Positions 1 through 9,276 of a DNA stretch of 64,000 bases are shown piece by piece. This DNA comes from Belliella aquatica (GTDB lineage: Bacteria; Bacteroidota; Bacteroidia; Cytophagales; Cyclobacteriaceae): NCBI RefSeq assembly GCF_014637795.1, contig NZ_BMFD01000011.1, forward strand, positions 62,001 through 126,000, given 5' to 3'. The notes beneath the pieces were generated by a model. That model saw only the letters and a program-made list of their open reading frames with translations, searched no databases and was not told where the DNA came from. Each line of letters begins with the position of its first letter. Position 1 is the first letter of the stretch. Both the position numbers and the translations under genes were made by a program.

Positions 1-984
1 GATCCATGCTTCGGAAATAATCTGTTGTCCATTCCATCTCCCTTTATTGAGTGTCAAATAGCCAAATCTTGCTTGATCGTAAGCCGAAATGAACATCCCA
101 CCACCCCAGTGTGAACCACCAGAAACAGCCTGCATGATTTGGCCATCAATGATTACAAAGGAATTTTCATAACCAGTCCATCTCCAAGTTGGACTTCCAC
201 CAATTTTATCCATTACATTTTCCTTAAAAACAACTGGAAGTGGTTTTCTCCATACATTCATAGCCGCTAAAGCCAGCACATTGACTCTTGTGTCATTGTA
301 TTTGTACACAGAACCGGGTTCATTTCTCTCTCTTTGTAACCAAGTGGAAGAATTTCCTTGTGGACGATCACCCCAATCAGGTTTTCCCCAGAGTGTTCCT
401 TCCCAATCTGAAGTTTGTCTTAATAGATGTTCCCAAGTGATTTTCTTATTGTGGTCTGTTGCAAATAGCTCAATGACATCTTCTTGATTAAGATGATCTG
501 ATTTGTTCATCTGTATTCTATATGGATCATAGGGAATGATTGGAGCCATATAAGGATACACAAGATCCTTTTCGCTATTGATCAGGCCTTGATCAACAGC
601 TAATCCAACCGTAGTTGATAAAATACTCTTCGCAACACTAAAGGTAAGGTCAACGCGATATGGATCTCCCCACTCAGCAATGACATAACCTTTATAAATG
701 ACTAATCCTGTTGCAGGCCCTCTGTCTTTCATCGGTCCTATTGGAAATCCAAAAGGCTCTCGACCAAAAGCACTAAGATAATGGGCCATTTTTAGATTTT
801 TATCAGCATTACTTTCTGTTGCTATCGCAAAATCAATCACTTCTTGAAGTTTAGGCGCATTTACTTTCAATTCGGCAGCCTCTTTCTTTTCCCAGTTGCC
901 CATAGCAGGAAAATATCGGGACTGAGCCATCAAGGCATTTGAACAAAAGATTAAAATTGCAATTAATTGTAGACTAGCTTTCAT
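1..984 (-). CDS. Serine hydrolase, beta-lactamase (class C/PBP4-like) family; C-terminus cut by window edge
   Basis: I translated the minus strand from an ATG at 984; the frame stays open for 328 codons to base 1, so the C-terminus is missing. The first 21 residues form a signal peptide ending in LMAQ, so the enzyme should be exported. The catalytic SxxK tetrad is Ser116-Val-Ala-Lys119 within FSVAKSIL. The second motif appears as Tyr229-Asn230-Asp231 within VYKYNDTRVN, where class C-like relatives usually have YxN. SGGSHWGGGMF near 288-298 is also typical of the family. Such proteins are esterases, peptidases or beta-lactamases; the substrate cannot be told here. It is transcribed away from the flavoprotein gene at 1171. 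Confidence 0.85.
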   Translation of the reverse strand, partial: MKASLQLIAILIFCSNALMAQSRYFPAMGNWEKKEAAELKVNAPKLQEVIDFAIATESNADKNLKMAHYLSAFGREPFGFPIGPMKDRGPATGLVIYKGYVIAEWGDPYRVDLTFSVAKSILSTTVGLAVDQGLINSEKDLVYPYMAPIIPYDPYRIQMNKSDHLNQEDVIELFATDHNKKITWEHLLRQTSDWEGTLWGKPDWGDRPQGNSSTWLQRERNEPGSVYKYNDTRVNVLALAAMNVWRKPLPVVFKENVMDKIGGSPTWRWTGYENSFVIIDGQIMQAVSGGSHWGGGMFISAYDQARFGYLTLNKGRWNGQQIISEAWI

Positions 985-1007
985 TGGGTGTTTTTTAATA
1001 TCTGAAT

Positions 1008-1038
1008 GAAAAATACAGGCTTTTGATTTGTTATCAAA
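1008..1038 (-). promoter_or_regulatory. Putative promoter for the serine hydrolase gene
   Basis: On the minus strand there is a TTTG at 1038-1035, a 19-base spacer and TATTTTTC at 1015-1008. This fits the Bacteroidota pattern (TTTG at -33, TAnnTTTG at -7) except for the last base. It would start transcription about 15-20 bases before the ATG at 984. The match was made by eye. Confidence 0.4.
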
Positions 1039-1170
1039 GTATTTTTATTTGAACAGGTCTCAATCCTTTTCTAGATTTATTTACCATCAAGACCGACAAA
1101 TTTGTTAATTTAGAGAAAACAATTTGAGTCCAAATTGGTCTATTTGTTAAGAAACAGCACAAAAAAATAT

Positions 1171-2412
1171 ATGAATGTAGTAGTTATAGGTGCAGGAATT
1201 TCGGGGCTGATTGCAGCTTATGAATTGGAACGTGCCGGTATTAAGCCAATTTTATTAGAAGCCTCTGATCGTGTAGGAGGGAGAGTTGCCACAGACGAAG
1301 TTGATGGTTTTTTATTGGATCGGGGGTTTCAGGTTCTATTAACAGCTTATCCTGAAGCACGTAGGTATTTGGATTTTGAAGTTTTGAAGCTTAAGAAATT
1401 CTACCCTGGCGCATTGATTTTAAAACCTGGCGGATCTTTTGCCATTTCTGATCCATTGAGAAATCCTTCTGAGGTTTTTGGAATGGTATTCTCACCTGTA
1501 GGCTCTTTATTTGATAAATTGAAAATTTATAAGCTTACAAAAGCTCTTCAAAAGAAACAGATTGATGACATTTTCAACTCTCCAAATATCAGTACAATTC
1601 AGTTTTTGAGAGATTATGGTTTTAGTGAGAAGATTATAACAAACTTCTTTAAACCCTTCTTTAAAGGGATTTTTCTTGAAAATGAATTGAAAACTTCTGC
1701 GAGAATGTTTCAATTCGTATTCAAAATGTTTGGAGAGGGATTTGCAGCAGTTCCGGAAAATGGAATGCAAGCCATTCCCGACTATTTGAAATCAAAATTA
1801 GAACATACGGAATTAAGATTGAATACTCCTGTAACCAAAGTCGAGGGTCATCAGGTGTTTTTGAAAAATAGAGAAATTTTGCAGGCAGATAAGATTATCA
1901 TCACCGGCAAGCCAGATCATTTATTGCAGCAATTGAAAGGGCAAATCAACCCATATCACTCTGTTTTCAATTTGTATTTTTCTTTAGAAAAATCATTTTT
2001 AGCTAGGCCAATGATCGGGTTGGTTCCTGATGATAAATTTCTGATTAACAATATTGTATTTATGACTGATGTAAGTAAAACTTATTCCAAAAAAGGAAAA
2101 GCATTGCTTTCTGTTTCAGTAGTAAGGGATGTCGAAACTCCAGAAAATTTAGAGAAACTTGTAGCATTAGAGTTGGAAGCAATTTCAGGAATAAAAGCAG
2201 AATTCTTTAAACATGTCAAAACCTACGAAATTAAGGAAGCATTACCTGATGTAGAAGAAATGAAGGCAGATTTAGCTTTTACAAATACTAAAATTCATGA
2301 TCATATTTTCTTAGCGGGAGATTATCTTTTGAATGGTTCTTTTAATGCAGCCATGACATCTGGAAGAAAAGCAGTAGAAGCTTTATTACTTACAATTCAA
2401 GAACCCCATTAA
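1171..2412 (+). CDS. FAD-dependent amine-oxidase/phytoene-desaturase-like oxidoreductase
   Basis: The 413-residue protein begins with a dinucleotide-binding fold, VIGAGISGLIAAYELERAG at residues 5-23, followed by a glutamate (LLEASDRVGGRV) that in this family binds the ribose of FAD. The C-terminus has HIFLAGDYLLNGSFNAAM and SGRKAVEAL, the second flavin-binding segment of amine oxidases and carotenoid desaturases. An in-frame TTG lies 36 bases upstream at 1135, but the ATG at 1171 puts the Rossmann strand at the N-terminus as expected. The next gene starts 2 bases after the stop, so the two are probably co-transcribed. The substrate is not evident. Confidence 0.85.
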   Translation: MNVVVIGAGISGLIAAYELERAGIKPILLEASDRVGGRVATDEVDGFLLDRGFQVLLTAYPEARRYLDFEVLKLKKFYPGALILKPGGSFAISDPLRNPSEVFGMVFSPVGSLFDKLKIYKLTKALQKKQIDDIFNSPNISTIQFLRDYGFSEKIITNFFKPFFKGIFLENELKTSARMFQFVFKMFGEGFAAVPENGMQAIPDYLKSKLEHTELRLNTPVTKVEGHQVFLKNREILQADKIIITGKPDHLLQQLKGQINPYHSVFNLYFSLEKSFLARPMIGLVPDDKFLINNIVFMTDVSKTYSKKGKALLSVSVVRDVETPENLEKLVALELEAISGIKAEFFKHVKTYEIKEALPDVEEMKADLAFTNTKIHDHIFLAGDYLLNGSFNAAMTSGRKAVEALLLTIQEPH

Positions 2413-2414
2413 TT

Positions 2415-3797
2415 TTGAAAAAGACTATAGCTATTGCTGGTGCTGGAGGTTATGTTGGACGCTGGTGCATCGATCAACTTAAAGATAAGTATAACATCGT
2501 TGCTCTAAGTCGAAGGGAAGCAGTAGATAATTCTGACCCGGCTGTAGAGTGGAGAATGGTAGAGTTATTTTCCATTACATCTACTATAGAAGCGTTGAAA
2601 GATGTGGACTATGCCATATATCTAATTCACTCTATGAGTGCATCCACTAGGATGAATCAAGGGAGTTTTGAGGATACAGATTTGCTATTGGCTGATAACT
2701 TTTCGCGTGCAGCTGAAGCCAATAATGTAAAGCAAATTATCTACATGGGAGGAATTCTCCCTAAGGAGGTCGAAGAGATAGAAATGTCTAAGCACCTCAG
2801 AAGTAGACTAGAAGTAGAAAATACCCTTGGTAATCGAGGTGTGCCAGTTACGGCTTTGAGAGCTGGTATTATTGTCGGTCCTGGAGGATCATCTTTTGAA
2901 ATGATCTACAATTTAGTAAAAAAGCTGCCCATATTAGTTTGTCCAAAATGGACATTATCCAATACTCAAGCAATATCATTGCGAGACACCTTGACCATCA
3001 TTGAAACTTGCGTGGGAAATGAAGAGGTGTATGGGAAATCCTATGAAATAGGCAATCCTGAAATGCTGACTTATAAGAAAATGATCGAGCAAACGGCAGA
3101 GATGATGGGCCTAAAGCGACTTGTATTTTCAGTTCCTGTCTTTTCTGTTGGGTTTTCAAAATTATGGGTCAGCTACTTTGGTAAAAGTCCAAAAACGCTG
3201 GTCTATCCTTTGGTAGAAAGTTTGAAGCATACATTGACTGTTGATAAAAAACTAGAATTTAACATTAAGAAAATCGATTATTTGAGTTACCGTGAAAGTG
3301 TAGCTATTGCTATTGACCCACAAGTAACTCTTCCTCCTTTGCCTAAATTTAAAAAGCTACAACTTGTAGAGAATACTGTTAGAAGTATTCAAAGATTACC
3401 AAATACGAGGCATCATAGTGCCTTATGGATTGCAAATAGATATAAAGTTTGGCTCCCGTTTTTTTTCAAATTTATAATTAAGGCAAAGGCAAATGAAAAT
3501 GGAGATATAGGTTTCCATTTATTAAATTCGAAAAAACCTATGTTACAACTCACTTGGATTCCGGACAGAAGCGACATCAAGCGTCAGCTGTTTTATATCA
3601 CAGGTGGTTGGTTGGTGAAGCGCTATGATTATGGATGGCTTGAGTTTAGAGAAGTCATGAATGGCAAGTATATGATCTCTGCAATTCATGAATTTGTTCC
3701 TCGATTGCCTTGGTACGTTTATGTGAATACGCAAGCGAGGGCACATCTATTTGTGATGAATAATTTCAAAAAGTATCTTGAGAAATTTAAAGAGTAA
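2415..3797 (+). CDS. NAD(P)-binding SDR-like oxidoreductase with C-terminal DUF2867-type domain
   Basis: 460 residues. The N-terminus (IAIAGAGGYVGRWCIDQL) is the GxxGxxG nucleotide-binding loop of atypical, NmrA-like SDRs, and residues 1 to about 300 form the Rossmann domain (YLIHSM, IYMGGI, LRAGIIVGPGGSSFEMI). The last 150 residues resemble the DUF2867 domain often fused to such reductases (ALWIANRYKVWLPF, LFYITGGWLVKRYDYGWLEF, RLPWYVYVNTQARAHLFVM). The start is TTG, two bases after the upstream stop, which implies translational coupling with the flavoprotein. The reaction is unknown; a joint role with the flavoprotein in a lipid or isoprenoid pathway is only a guess. Confidence 0.8.
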   Translation: MKKTIAIAGAGGYVGRWCIDQLKDKYNIVALSRREAVDNSDPAVEWRMVELFSITSTIEALKDVDYAIYLIHSMSASTRMNQGSFEDTDLLLADNFSRAAEANNVKQIIYMGGILPKEVEEIEMSKHLRSRLEVENTLGNRGVPVTALRAGIIVGPGGSSFEMIYNLVKKLPILVCPKWTLSNTQAISLRDTLTIIETCVGNEEVYGKSYEIGNPEMLTYKKMIEQTAEMMGLKRLVFSVPVFSVGFSKLWVSYFGKSPKTLVYPLVESLKHTLTVDKKLEFNIKKIDYLSYRESVAIAIDPQVTLPPLPKFKKLQLVENTVRSIQRLPNTRHHSALWIANRYKVWLPFFFKFIIKAKANENGDIGFHLLNSKKPMLQLTWIPDRSDIKRQLFYITGGWLVKRYDYGWLEFREVMNGKYMISAIHEFVPRLPWYVYVNTQARAHLFVMNNFKKYLEKFKE

Positions 3798-3865
3798 CAG
3801 AAACCATCTATACCATTAAAGATTTCGTAAATTAGATGCATAAACCTGAATAGTATTTAAATAAT

Positions 3866-4819
3866 ATGAAAAATTTAACTTTTAGTAATGGCGATGTAAT
3901 GCCAATTTTAGGACTTGGAACTTGGAAGTCAAAACCAGGGGAAGTTTACCAAGCAGTTTTGTGGGCAATTGAAGCGGGATACAGGCATATTGACTGCGCT
4001 GCTATTTACAATAATGAAACTGAAGTAGGTAAAGCGTTGAATAAAGCCTTTTCAGATGGATTGGTAAAGCGTGAAGATTTATTTATTACGTCGAAGTTGT
4101 GGAATGATTGTCATAGAAAAGAAGATGTCAAAAAAGGACTTTTAAAATCTTTGAAAGATCTTCAATTAGAATATTTAGATCTCTATTTGATTCATTGGCC
4201 TATAAGTTTCAAAAAAGGAGTTGGCTTTGCAGAAAGTAGAGAGCAATTCTATACCTATTCAGATGTGCCGATCGGTCAGACTTGGCAAGGAATGCAAGGT
4301 GTGAAATCTGAAGGTCTAGTAAAACATATTGGGATGTCAAACTTCAATATTGCAAAATTAAAAGAAGTTATCGCAGTAGGAGGGAATGGTCCTGAAATGA
4401 ATCAGGTAGAAATGCATCCTTATTTGAGGCAGGAATGTCTTGTAGACTTTTGTCAATCTAATGGAATTTTGATGACAGCCTATTCACCATTAGGATCAGG
4501 AGATCGATCTTCATCAATCAAAAAAGATGATGAACCTAATTTATTTGAAGATGTGGTTATCAAAAAATTAGCAGAGAAATATAGTATCACTCCTGCTCAG
4601 GTTTTAATTTCATTTTCGATACATAGAGGAATAGCAGTTATTCCAAAATCAGTAAATCAAGAAAGGATCAAACAGAATCTAGCTGCTACCGAAGTTGAAT
4701 TGAAAAAGGAGGATATGGATCAGTTACTAAAAATTGAAAAGCAATATCGTTTCATAGATGGTACATTCTTCACTGGATCCCATAGTCCTTATCAATTAAG
4801 TGATTTATGGGAGTTATAA
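3866..4819 (+). CDS. Aldo/keto reductase
   Basis: 317 residues, the usual length for an NADPH-dependent aldo/keto reductase with a (beta/alpha)8 barrel. The catalytic tetrad is visible: Asp43 and Tyr48 in HIDCAAIYNNE, Lys77 in ITSKLWN and His110 in LYLIHWP. The coenzyme-binding end has VIPKSVNQERIKQN, the segment that contacts the 2'-phosphate of NADPH. Cytosolic. The physiological carbonyl substrate is not predictable. It follows the oxidoreductase gene by 68 bases and may have its own promoter. Confidence 0.92.
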   Translation: MKNLTFSNGDVMPILGLGTWKSKPGEVYQAVLWAIEAGYRHIDCAAIYNNETEVGKALNKAFSDGLVKREDLFITSKLWNDCHRKEDVKKGLLKSLKDLQLEYLDLYLIHWPISFKKGVGFAESREQFYTYSDVPIGQTWQGMQGVKSEGLVKHIGMSNFNIAKLKEVIAVGGNGPEMNQVEMHPYLRQECLVDFCQSNGILMTAYSPLGSGDRSSSIKKDDEPNLFEDVVIKKLAEKYSITPAQVLISFSIHRGIAVIPKSVNQERIKQNLAATEVELKKEDMDQLLKIEKQYRFIDGTFFTGSHSPYQLSDLWEL

Positions 4820-4950
4820 TTTTGGATTGATTTTGGCTTAATAAAAATAAGTTAAAAATCATCTGCATATCTGCTTTTACATCAGTATCCATGCAAATTA
4901 TTGTAAATCAAATCAATAGATGCGATGATAAGGAATTTACTGATATCGGT

Positions 4951-4982
4951 TATCCTCAAGATTATTTGTGATAAAATCACAT
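4951..4982. repeat. Intergenic dispersed repeat, copy 1
   Basis: These 32 bases match 42984-43015 at 30 positions by hand count, in the same orientation. The shared core is AAGATTATTTGTGATAAAAT. Similarity continues weakly for about 20 bases downstream. This copy lies in the 299-base gap between the aldo/keto reductase and yihY genes, and the rest of that gap holds no ORF or RNA that I recognise. Further on, at 5027-5036, is CAACTGATGA, also found with related flanks at 60519-60528. Confidence 0.6.
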
Positions 4983-5118
4983 ACTTGTGTTCTGTGGATA
5001 ATTGTCAACAGTACTCGGATAACGGTCAACTGATGATCTAAATCTGATAATTACATTATTTTGGATAGCAACTGCCATGAAAGCGGATATGCATAAAAAT
5101 TAAATAACCTTTTTTGTT

Positions 5119-6069
5119 ATGATTAAAAAATTAAAAAAACTCACATTTTTTCAGATTATTATTGACAGTGTAAAAGACTTTGGAAGTAGCGACTCTATGA
5201 GTTTTGCTGCTAGCACGGCCTTTTATACGATCTTTAGTATGCCTGCTCTATTGATAATTATTTTGAATATCGGAACTACATTCTATCAAGAATCAGAAAT
5301 CAAGGATGAAATTATCGTTCAGGTTGAAAATCTTGCGGGAAAAGAAAGCGCTGCTAAACTTACAGATATCATGGATAATTTTTCTATGGAATCGGAAGGC
5401 GTGATATCAAGTTTCATTGCATTTGGAATATTAGCTTTTAGTGCATCGACTGTCTTTGTCAGCTTACAGAACGCAATTAATCATATTTGGCACATCAAGG
5501 CAAAACCCGAAAAAGGTATCTTGAAGTTTGTCATCAATAGACTTTTAAGTTTCTCAATGGTCGCGTCAATTGGCTTTATACTTCTCGTTTCTTTGGTTTT
5601 GGATGCCTTGATTGTCGTGATATTCAATTACTTTGATCAATATTTAGAATCAATAGCAGTAATTGTGGCGTCAATAGGGCATTTGGTAATTGGACAGGGG
5701 ATTTTAATTGCTGTATTCGCATTGATGTACAAAATTCTACCCGATGCCAAGGTTCGATGGAAAGATACTTGGACAGGTGCCTTTGTTACCATGCTTTTAT
5801 TTGCCCTAGGAAAGTACCTTATTAGTATTTATATGGGTAATTCAAATCTTGGTTCTGCATATGGAACTGCAGGTTCATTGGTTGTACTTCTGATATGGGT
5901 CTATTATTCGGTAGTCATTTTCCTCTTTGGAGCTCAGATAACTTATTACATTGCTGAAAAAGTTGGTAAAGGAATTATTCCTTTGGCTCAAGCAGTACGG
6001 GTGGAATTGCGTGAAATTGAAACAGACGAGGAAGGAGGAGAAATTGAAAATGAAAAAAATAAAGATTGA
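5119..6069 (+). CDS. yihY: YihY/BrkB-family inner membrane protein
   Basis: 316 residues with about six hydrophobic helices. The N-terminus DSMSFAASTAFYTIFSMPALL is the hallmark of the YihY/BrkB family, as are YKILPDAKVRWKDTWTGA and the end segment SLVVLLIWVYYSVVIFLFGAQITY. A short acidic tail (about 20 residues rich in Glu) follows the last helix. Members were once called ribonuclease BN in error; they are membrane proteins of unknown transport or structural role. The stop codon lies inside the stem of a hairpin shared with the convergent phosphohexomutase gene. Confidence 0.9.
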   Translation: MIKKLKKLTFFQIIIDSVKDFGSSDSMSFAASTAFYTIFSMPALLIIILNIGTTFYQESEIKDEIIVQVENLAGKESAAKLTDIMDNFSMESEGVISSFIAFGILAFSASTVFVSLQNAINHIWHIKAKPEKGILKFVINRLLSFSMVASIGFILLVSLVLDALIVVIFNYFDQYLESIAVIVASIGHLVIGQGILIAVFALMYKILPDAKVRWKDTWTGAFVTMLLFALGKYLISIYMGNSNLGSAYGTAGSLVVLLIWVYYSVVIFLFGAQITYYIAEKVGKGIIPLAQAVRVELREIETDEEGGEIENEKNKD

Positions 6070-6111
6070 AAAACCGAGATGAATGAATAACATTCGTCCA
6101 GTTTTTCAATC
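6064..6111. terminator. Bidirectional terminator overlapping the yihY stop codon
   Basis: An 11-base arm GATTGAAAAAC (6064-6074) pairs with GTTTTTCAATC (6101-6111). Inside it GATGAATG (6078-6085) pairs with CATTCGTC (6091-6098) apart from one G-T. Sitting between convergent genes, it can serve both. The left arm includes the TGA of yihY at 6067-6069. Confidence 0.7.
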
Positions 6112-6129
6112 TTCGTATTTCAAGTTTTA

Positions 6130-7863
6130 TTAGCTAAAGAAACTTTGTAAACCTTCAATTCTTTTATCTAATGAAGCTTCTACTGTTCTATAAGCTTCTC
6201 GGTTTGGTAATTTCTCATTTACAGAAAAGTAGTATTTGATCTTAGGTTCGGTCCCAGAAGGTCTTGCTGAAATTTTACTTCCATCTTCCAGATAAAATTG
6301 GATCACATTAGATTTGTCCATATCCAATTTTTCTTCCTTATCATTCACCAAATCAAAGACCTTACTTTCTTTAACGTCAATTATTTTAACTACTTTGATT
6401 CCATTGATTTCAGAAGGTTTGTCATTTCTGAAGCCAGCCATCAGCGCTTGGATTTGCTCAGCTCCATCTTTTCCCTTTTTGGTCACAGAGATAAGATGTT
6501 CCTTGTAGAACCCATATTGCATGTATATTTCTGCTAAGACATCCTGTACAGATTGACCTTTTGTCTTGTAATAAGCAACCAATTCAGCAAAAATTGCTGC
6601 AGCAGAATTCGCGTCTTTATCCCTCACAAAATCACCAACCATATAGCCGTAACTTTCTTCACCACCAGCGATGTACTGCTTTTTACCTTCAAGTTGTTTG
6701 ATAATTGCTGCTATGTTTTTGAATCCAGTTAGCACATTATAACAAGTCACATTGAATCCAGCACAAATGGCATTGATCAACTCGGTAGTTACAATGGTAT
6801 TGACCATAAACTGATCACCAGTAAGCATACCATGTTCTCTCCATTTGCTTAGTAAATAATATGTAATTAGAGAGCCACCTTGATTTCCATTGAGCAATTC
6901 AAAACCTCCCTTGCCATCGGGAACACAGGCCGCATAGCGATCTCCATCTGGATCACAAGCAAGAACCAATTCTGCATTCACTTTTTTACCCAATTCAATG
7001 GCCATAGTTAGTGCTTCTTTCTCTTCAGGGTTAGGATAAATTACCGTTGGAAAAGTACCATCTGGCTCTGCTTGCTCTTTTACAATATGAATATTTTCAA
7101 ATCCATAAATCTTCAAAACGGCAGGAACTGTTTTTCCAGAAGCTCCATGAATCGGAGAAAAAACAATTGGCATATCCTTTTGAAGCATAATTTCATTAGG
7201 TGATAAACTCAATTTTTTGACTTCATTGAGATAAATCAAATCAAAATCAGCTTCGATATATTCGATCAAAGCATCGTTTTTATTCCAATTCATTTCATCA
7301 ATAGAAGTGATTTTCTGAACTTCAGTAATGATATTCACATCATGAGGAGCAACTACCTGTCCTCCATCTTCCCAATAGGCCTTGTAGCCATTATATTCTT
7401 TGGGATTGTGTGAGGCTGTTACCATTACACCACTTTTACAACCAAAGTGCCTAATGGCAAAAGAAAGCATTGGTGTGGGACGCATTTCACGGTAATAAAA
7501 TACCTTAATTCCGTTTGCAGTGAAGACATTTGCAGTAGTATCTGCAAAAAGTGTATTGTTGATTCGACAATCGTGGGTGATTGCTACGGAGATTTGTTCT
7601 CCAGGAAAACTTTTCAACAGATAATTGGCTAAACCTTGCGTGGCCATTCCAATCGTGTAAACATTCATTCGATTGGAGCCGACCCCCATAATTCCTCTCA
7701 ATCCACCTGTGCCAAATTCAAGATCACGGTAGAAGGAATCGATTAGTTCTGTTTTGTCTTCTGAAGCAAGCAAATTCCTTATCTCGGATTTACTTTTTTC
7801 GTCTATGTTACTCTTCAACCAAGACTCTGCCTTGGAGGTAATTATTGGATCTACATTGGTCAT
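6130..7863 (-). CDS. Phosphoglucomutase/phosphomannomutase-type phosphohexomutase
   Basis: 577 residues, alpha-D-phosphohexomutase superfamily. All four active-site loops are present: the phosphoserine loop TASHNPKEYNGYK with Ser151, the Mg2+ loop ACDPDGDRY, the sugar-specificity loop AGGEESYGY and the phosphate-binding loop SARPSGTEPKIKYYF near the C-terminus. Length and the early FGTGGLRGIMG motif match the bacterial PgcA-like group that interconverts glucose-1-phosphate and glucose-6-phosphate, though mannose phosphates are possible. Cytosolic, supplying sugar nucleotides and glycogen; the branching enzyme at 32304 would use the same glucose-1-phosphate pool. Confidence 0.93.
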   Translation of the reverse strand: MTNVDPIITSKAESWLKSNIDEKSKSEIRNLLASEDKTELIDSFYRDLEFGTGGLRGIMGVGSNRMNVYTIGMATQGLANYLLKSFPGEQISVAITHDCRINNTLFADTTANVFTANGIKVFYYREMRPTPMLSFAIRHFGCKSGVMVTASHNPKEYNGYKAYWEDGGQVVAPHDVNIITEVQKITSIDEMNWNKNDALIEYIEADFDLIYLNEVKKLSLSPNEIMLQKDMPIVFSPIHGASGKTVPAVLKIYGFENIHIVKEQAEPDGTFPTVIYPNPEEKEALTMAIELGKKVNAELVLACDPDGDRYAACVPDGKGGFELLNGNQGGSLITYYLLSKWREHGMLTGDQFMVNTIVTTELINAICAGFNVTCYNVLTGFKNIAAIIKQLEGKKQYIAGGEESYGYMVGDFVRDKDANSAAAIFAELVAYYKTKGQSVQDVLAEIYMQYGFYKEHLISVTKKGKDGAEQIQALMAGFRNDKPSEINGIKVVKIIDVKESKVFDLVNDKEEKLDMDKSNVIQFYLEDGSKISARPSGTEPKIKYYFSVNEKLPNREAYRTVEASLDKRIEGLQSFFS

Positions 7864-7980
7864 TTTGTAAAAAGTTTGAATGAATTTTCAATTTATAAAT
7901 TATGACTCTAATGTGAAAGAATTGAATGGAAATAGTTGTTGAAAGGAGGAAGGATGAATGGATAGATTAAAAAATAAATA

Positions 7981-8012
7981 AAAAAACTCCGAGAAAATTA
8001 ATCCTCGGAGTT
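7981..8012 (-). terminator. Terminator after hpd
   Basis: A perfect 9-base stem, AACTCCGAG (7985-7993) with CTCGGAGTT (8004-8012), has a 10-base loop. On the minus strand it is followed by a run of T residues (7981-7986 and beyond), as expected for intrinsic termination 10 bases past the hpd stop. Confidence 0.85.
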
Positions 8013-8021
8013 CATCATTCT

Positions 8022-9116
8022 TTATAAATTACCTCTCAGTTCTTGTTCTCTTTCAATAGCTTCAAACAAAGCTTTAAAATTACCTTTTCCGAAAGATTTA
8101 GCACCTTTCCTTTGAATGATTTCGAAGAAAAGTGTCGGTCTATCTTGGATTGGCTTGGTGAAAATTTGAAGCAAATATCCTTCATCATCTCTATCTACAA
8201 GGATATTGAGATCCTTCAAAGGCTGTAAGTCTTCGTCAATATTTCCCACTCTATCTAACAAATCATCATAGTAGGAGGAAGGTACTTCGAGAAATTCTAC
8301 ACCTCTTTTTCTCAATTCAGCGACAGTATGAACAATATCGTCTGTAGCTATTGCCATATGTTGTACCCCAGACCCGTTATAAAAGTCTAGATACTCCTCA
8401 ATTTGAGACTTTTTCTTTCCTTCAGCAGGTTCGTTAATTGGGAATTTGATGTAGCCATTTCCATTAGAAACTACTTTGGACATCAATGCCGAGTATTCTG
8501 TTGAAATATCTTTGTCATCAAATGTGATTAACAATTTGAATCCCATTACATCTTCATAGAACTTTACCCACTTGTTCATTTCACCCCAACCTACATTTCC
8601 AACACAGTGATCAATATATTTTAATCCAATTGAAGTTGGTTTGTATTCACTTTTTCTTGGCTTGTAGCCAGGGAGGAATATACCTTTATAATTTTTTCTT
8701 TCAACAAATGTATGAATGGTATCACCATAAGTTTTGATAGAAGCTACTTTCACTTCGCCGTTTTCATCTGAAATAATTTTTGGCTCTTCATGTGATTCAG
8801 CACCTCTTGAAGTAGTTTCTTTCCAAGACATCTCTGCATCTTCTACCCAAAGTGCCAAAACCTTCACACCGTCGCCATGCTTTTTGATGTGATCTGCTAT
8901 TGGATGATTTTCATGAAGGGGAGTAGTCAAAACCAATCTGATTTTGTCTTGCTTTAAGACATAAGAGGCTCTGTCTTTGATTCCTGTCTCAGGACCTGCA
9001 TAAGCGATAAGCTCGTATCCGAATGCGTATTGATAATAAAGTGCTGATTGTTTGGCATTGCCAACATATAATTCTACGTAATCTGTCCCTAATAACGGGA
9101 GAAAATCTTGTTCCAT
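8022..9116 (-). CDS. hpd: 4-hydroxyphenylpyruvate dioxygenase
   Basis: 364 residues with two vicinal-oxygen-chelate domains. Known reaction: 4-hydroxyphenylpyruvate + O2 to homogentisate + CO2 in tyrosine breakdown, using Fe(II). The metal ligands are visible: His in YIDHCVGNVG, His in GVQHMAIATDD and Glu in LFFEIIQRKGAKSFGKGNF, the last being the diagnostic C-terminal signature. Start ATG at 9116. It stands alone with its own terminator and a candidate promoter; the homogentisate dioxygenase that would follow in the pathway is not in this window. Confidence 0.95.
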   Translation of the reverse strand: MEQDFLPLLGTDYVELYVGNAKQSALYYQYAFGYELIAYAGPETGIKDRASYVLKQDKIRLVLTTPLHENHPIADHIKKHGDGVKVLALWVEDAEMSWKETTSRGAESHEEPKIISDENGEVKVASIKTYGDTIHTFVERKNYKGIFLPGYKPRKSEYKPTSIGLKYIDHCVGNVGWGEMNKWVKFYEDVMGFKLLITFDDKDISTEYSALMSKVVSNGNGYIKFPINEPAEGKKKSQIEEYLDFYNGSGVQHMAIATDDIVHTVAELRKRGVEFLEVPSSYYDDLLDRVGNIDEDLQPLKDLNILVDRDDEGYLLQIFTKPIQDRPTLFFEIIQRKGAKSFGKGNFKALFEAIEREQELRGNL

Positions 9117-9151
9117 TATGCTTTATAATTTGGGTTTATAACTTCGAAATT

Positions 9152-9159
9152 CAAAGATA
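9152..9159 (-). promoter_or_regulatory. Putative -7 box of the hpd promoter
   Basis: Read on the minus strand the bases give TATCTTTG, a perfect TAnnTTTG box, about 36 bases before the hpd ATG. I could not find a convincing TTTG at the right distance upstream. Confidence 0.35.
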
Positions 9160-9276
9160 CAAAAATATACTAATTAGGAAGGGGGAAGTGGAAAGCGTTA
9201 GATATAAGATCTAAGAAAAGAGAAAATCATAATTTTCAAATTGAAATCTTAGATCAAATTACATCCTTTAAACAAT

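Noticed and set aside
1135-1170. Upstream TTG start of the flavoprotein gene
   Set aside because: It would put twelve poorly folded residues before the Rossmann strand; the ATG at 1171 fits the family start.
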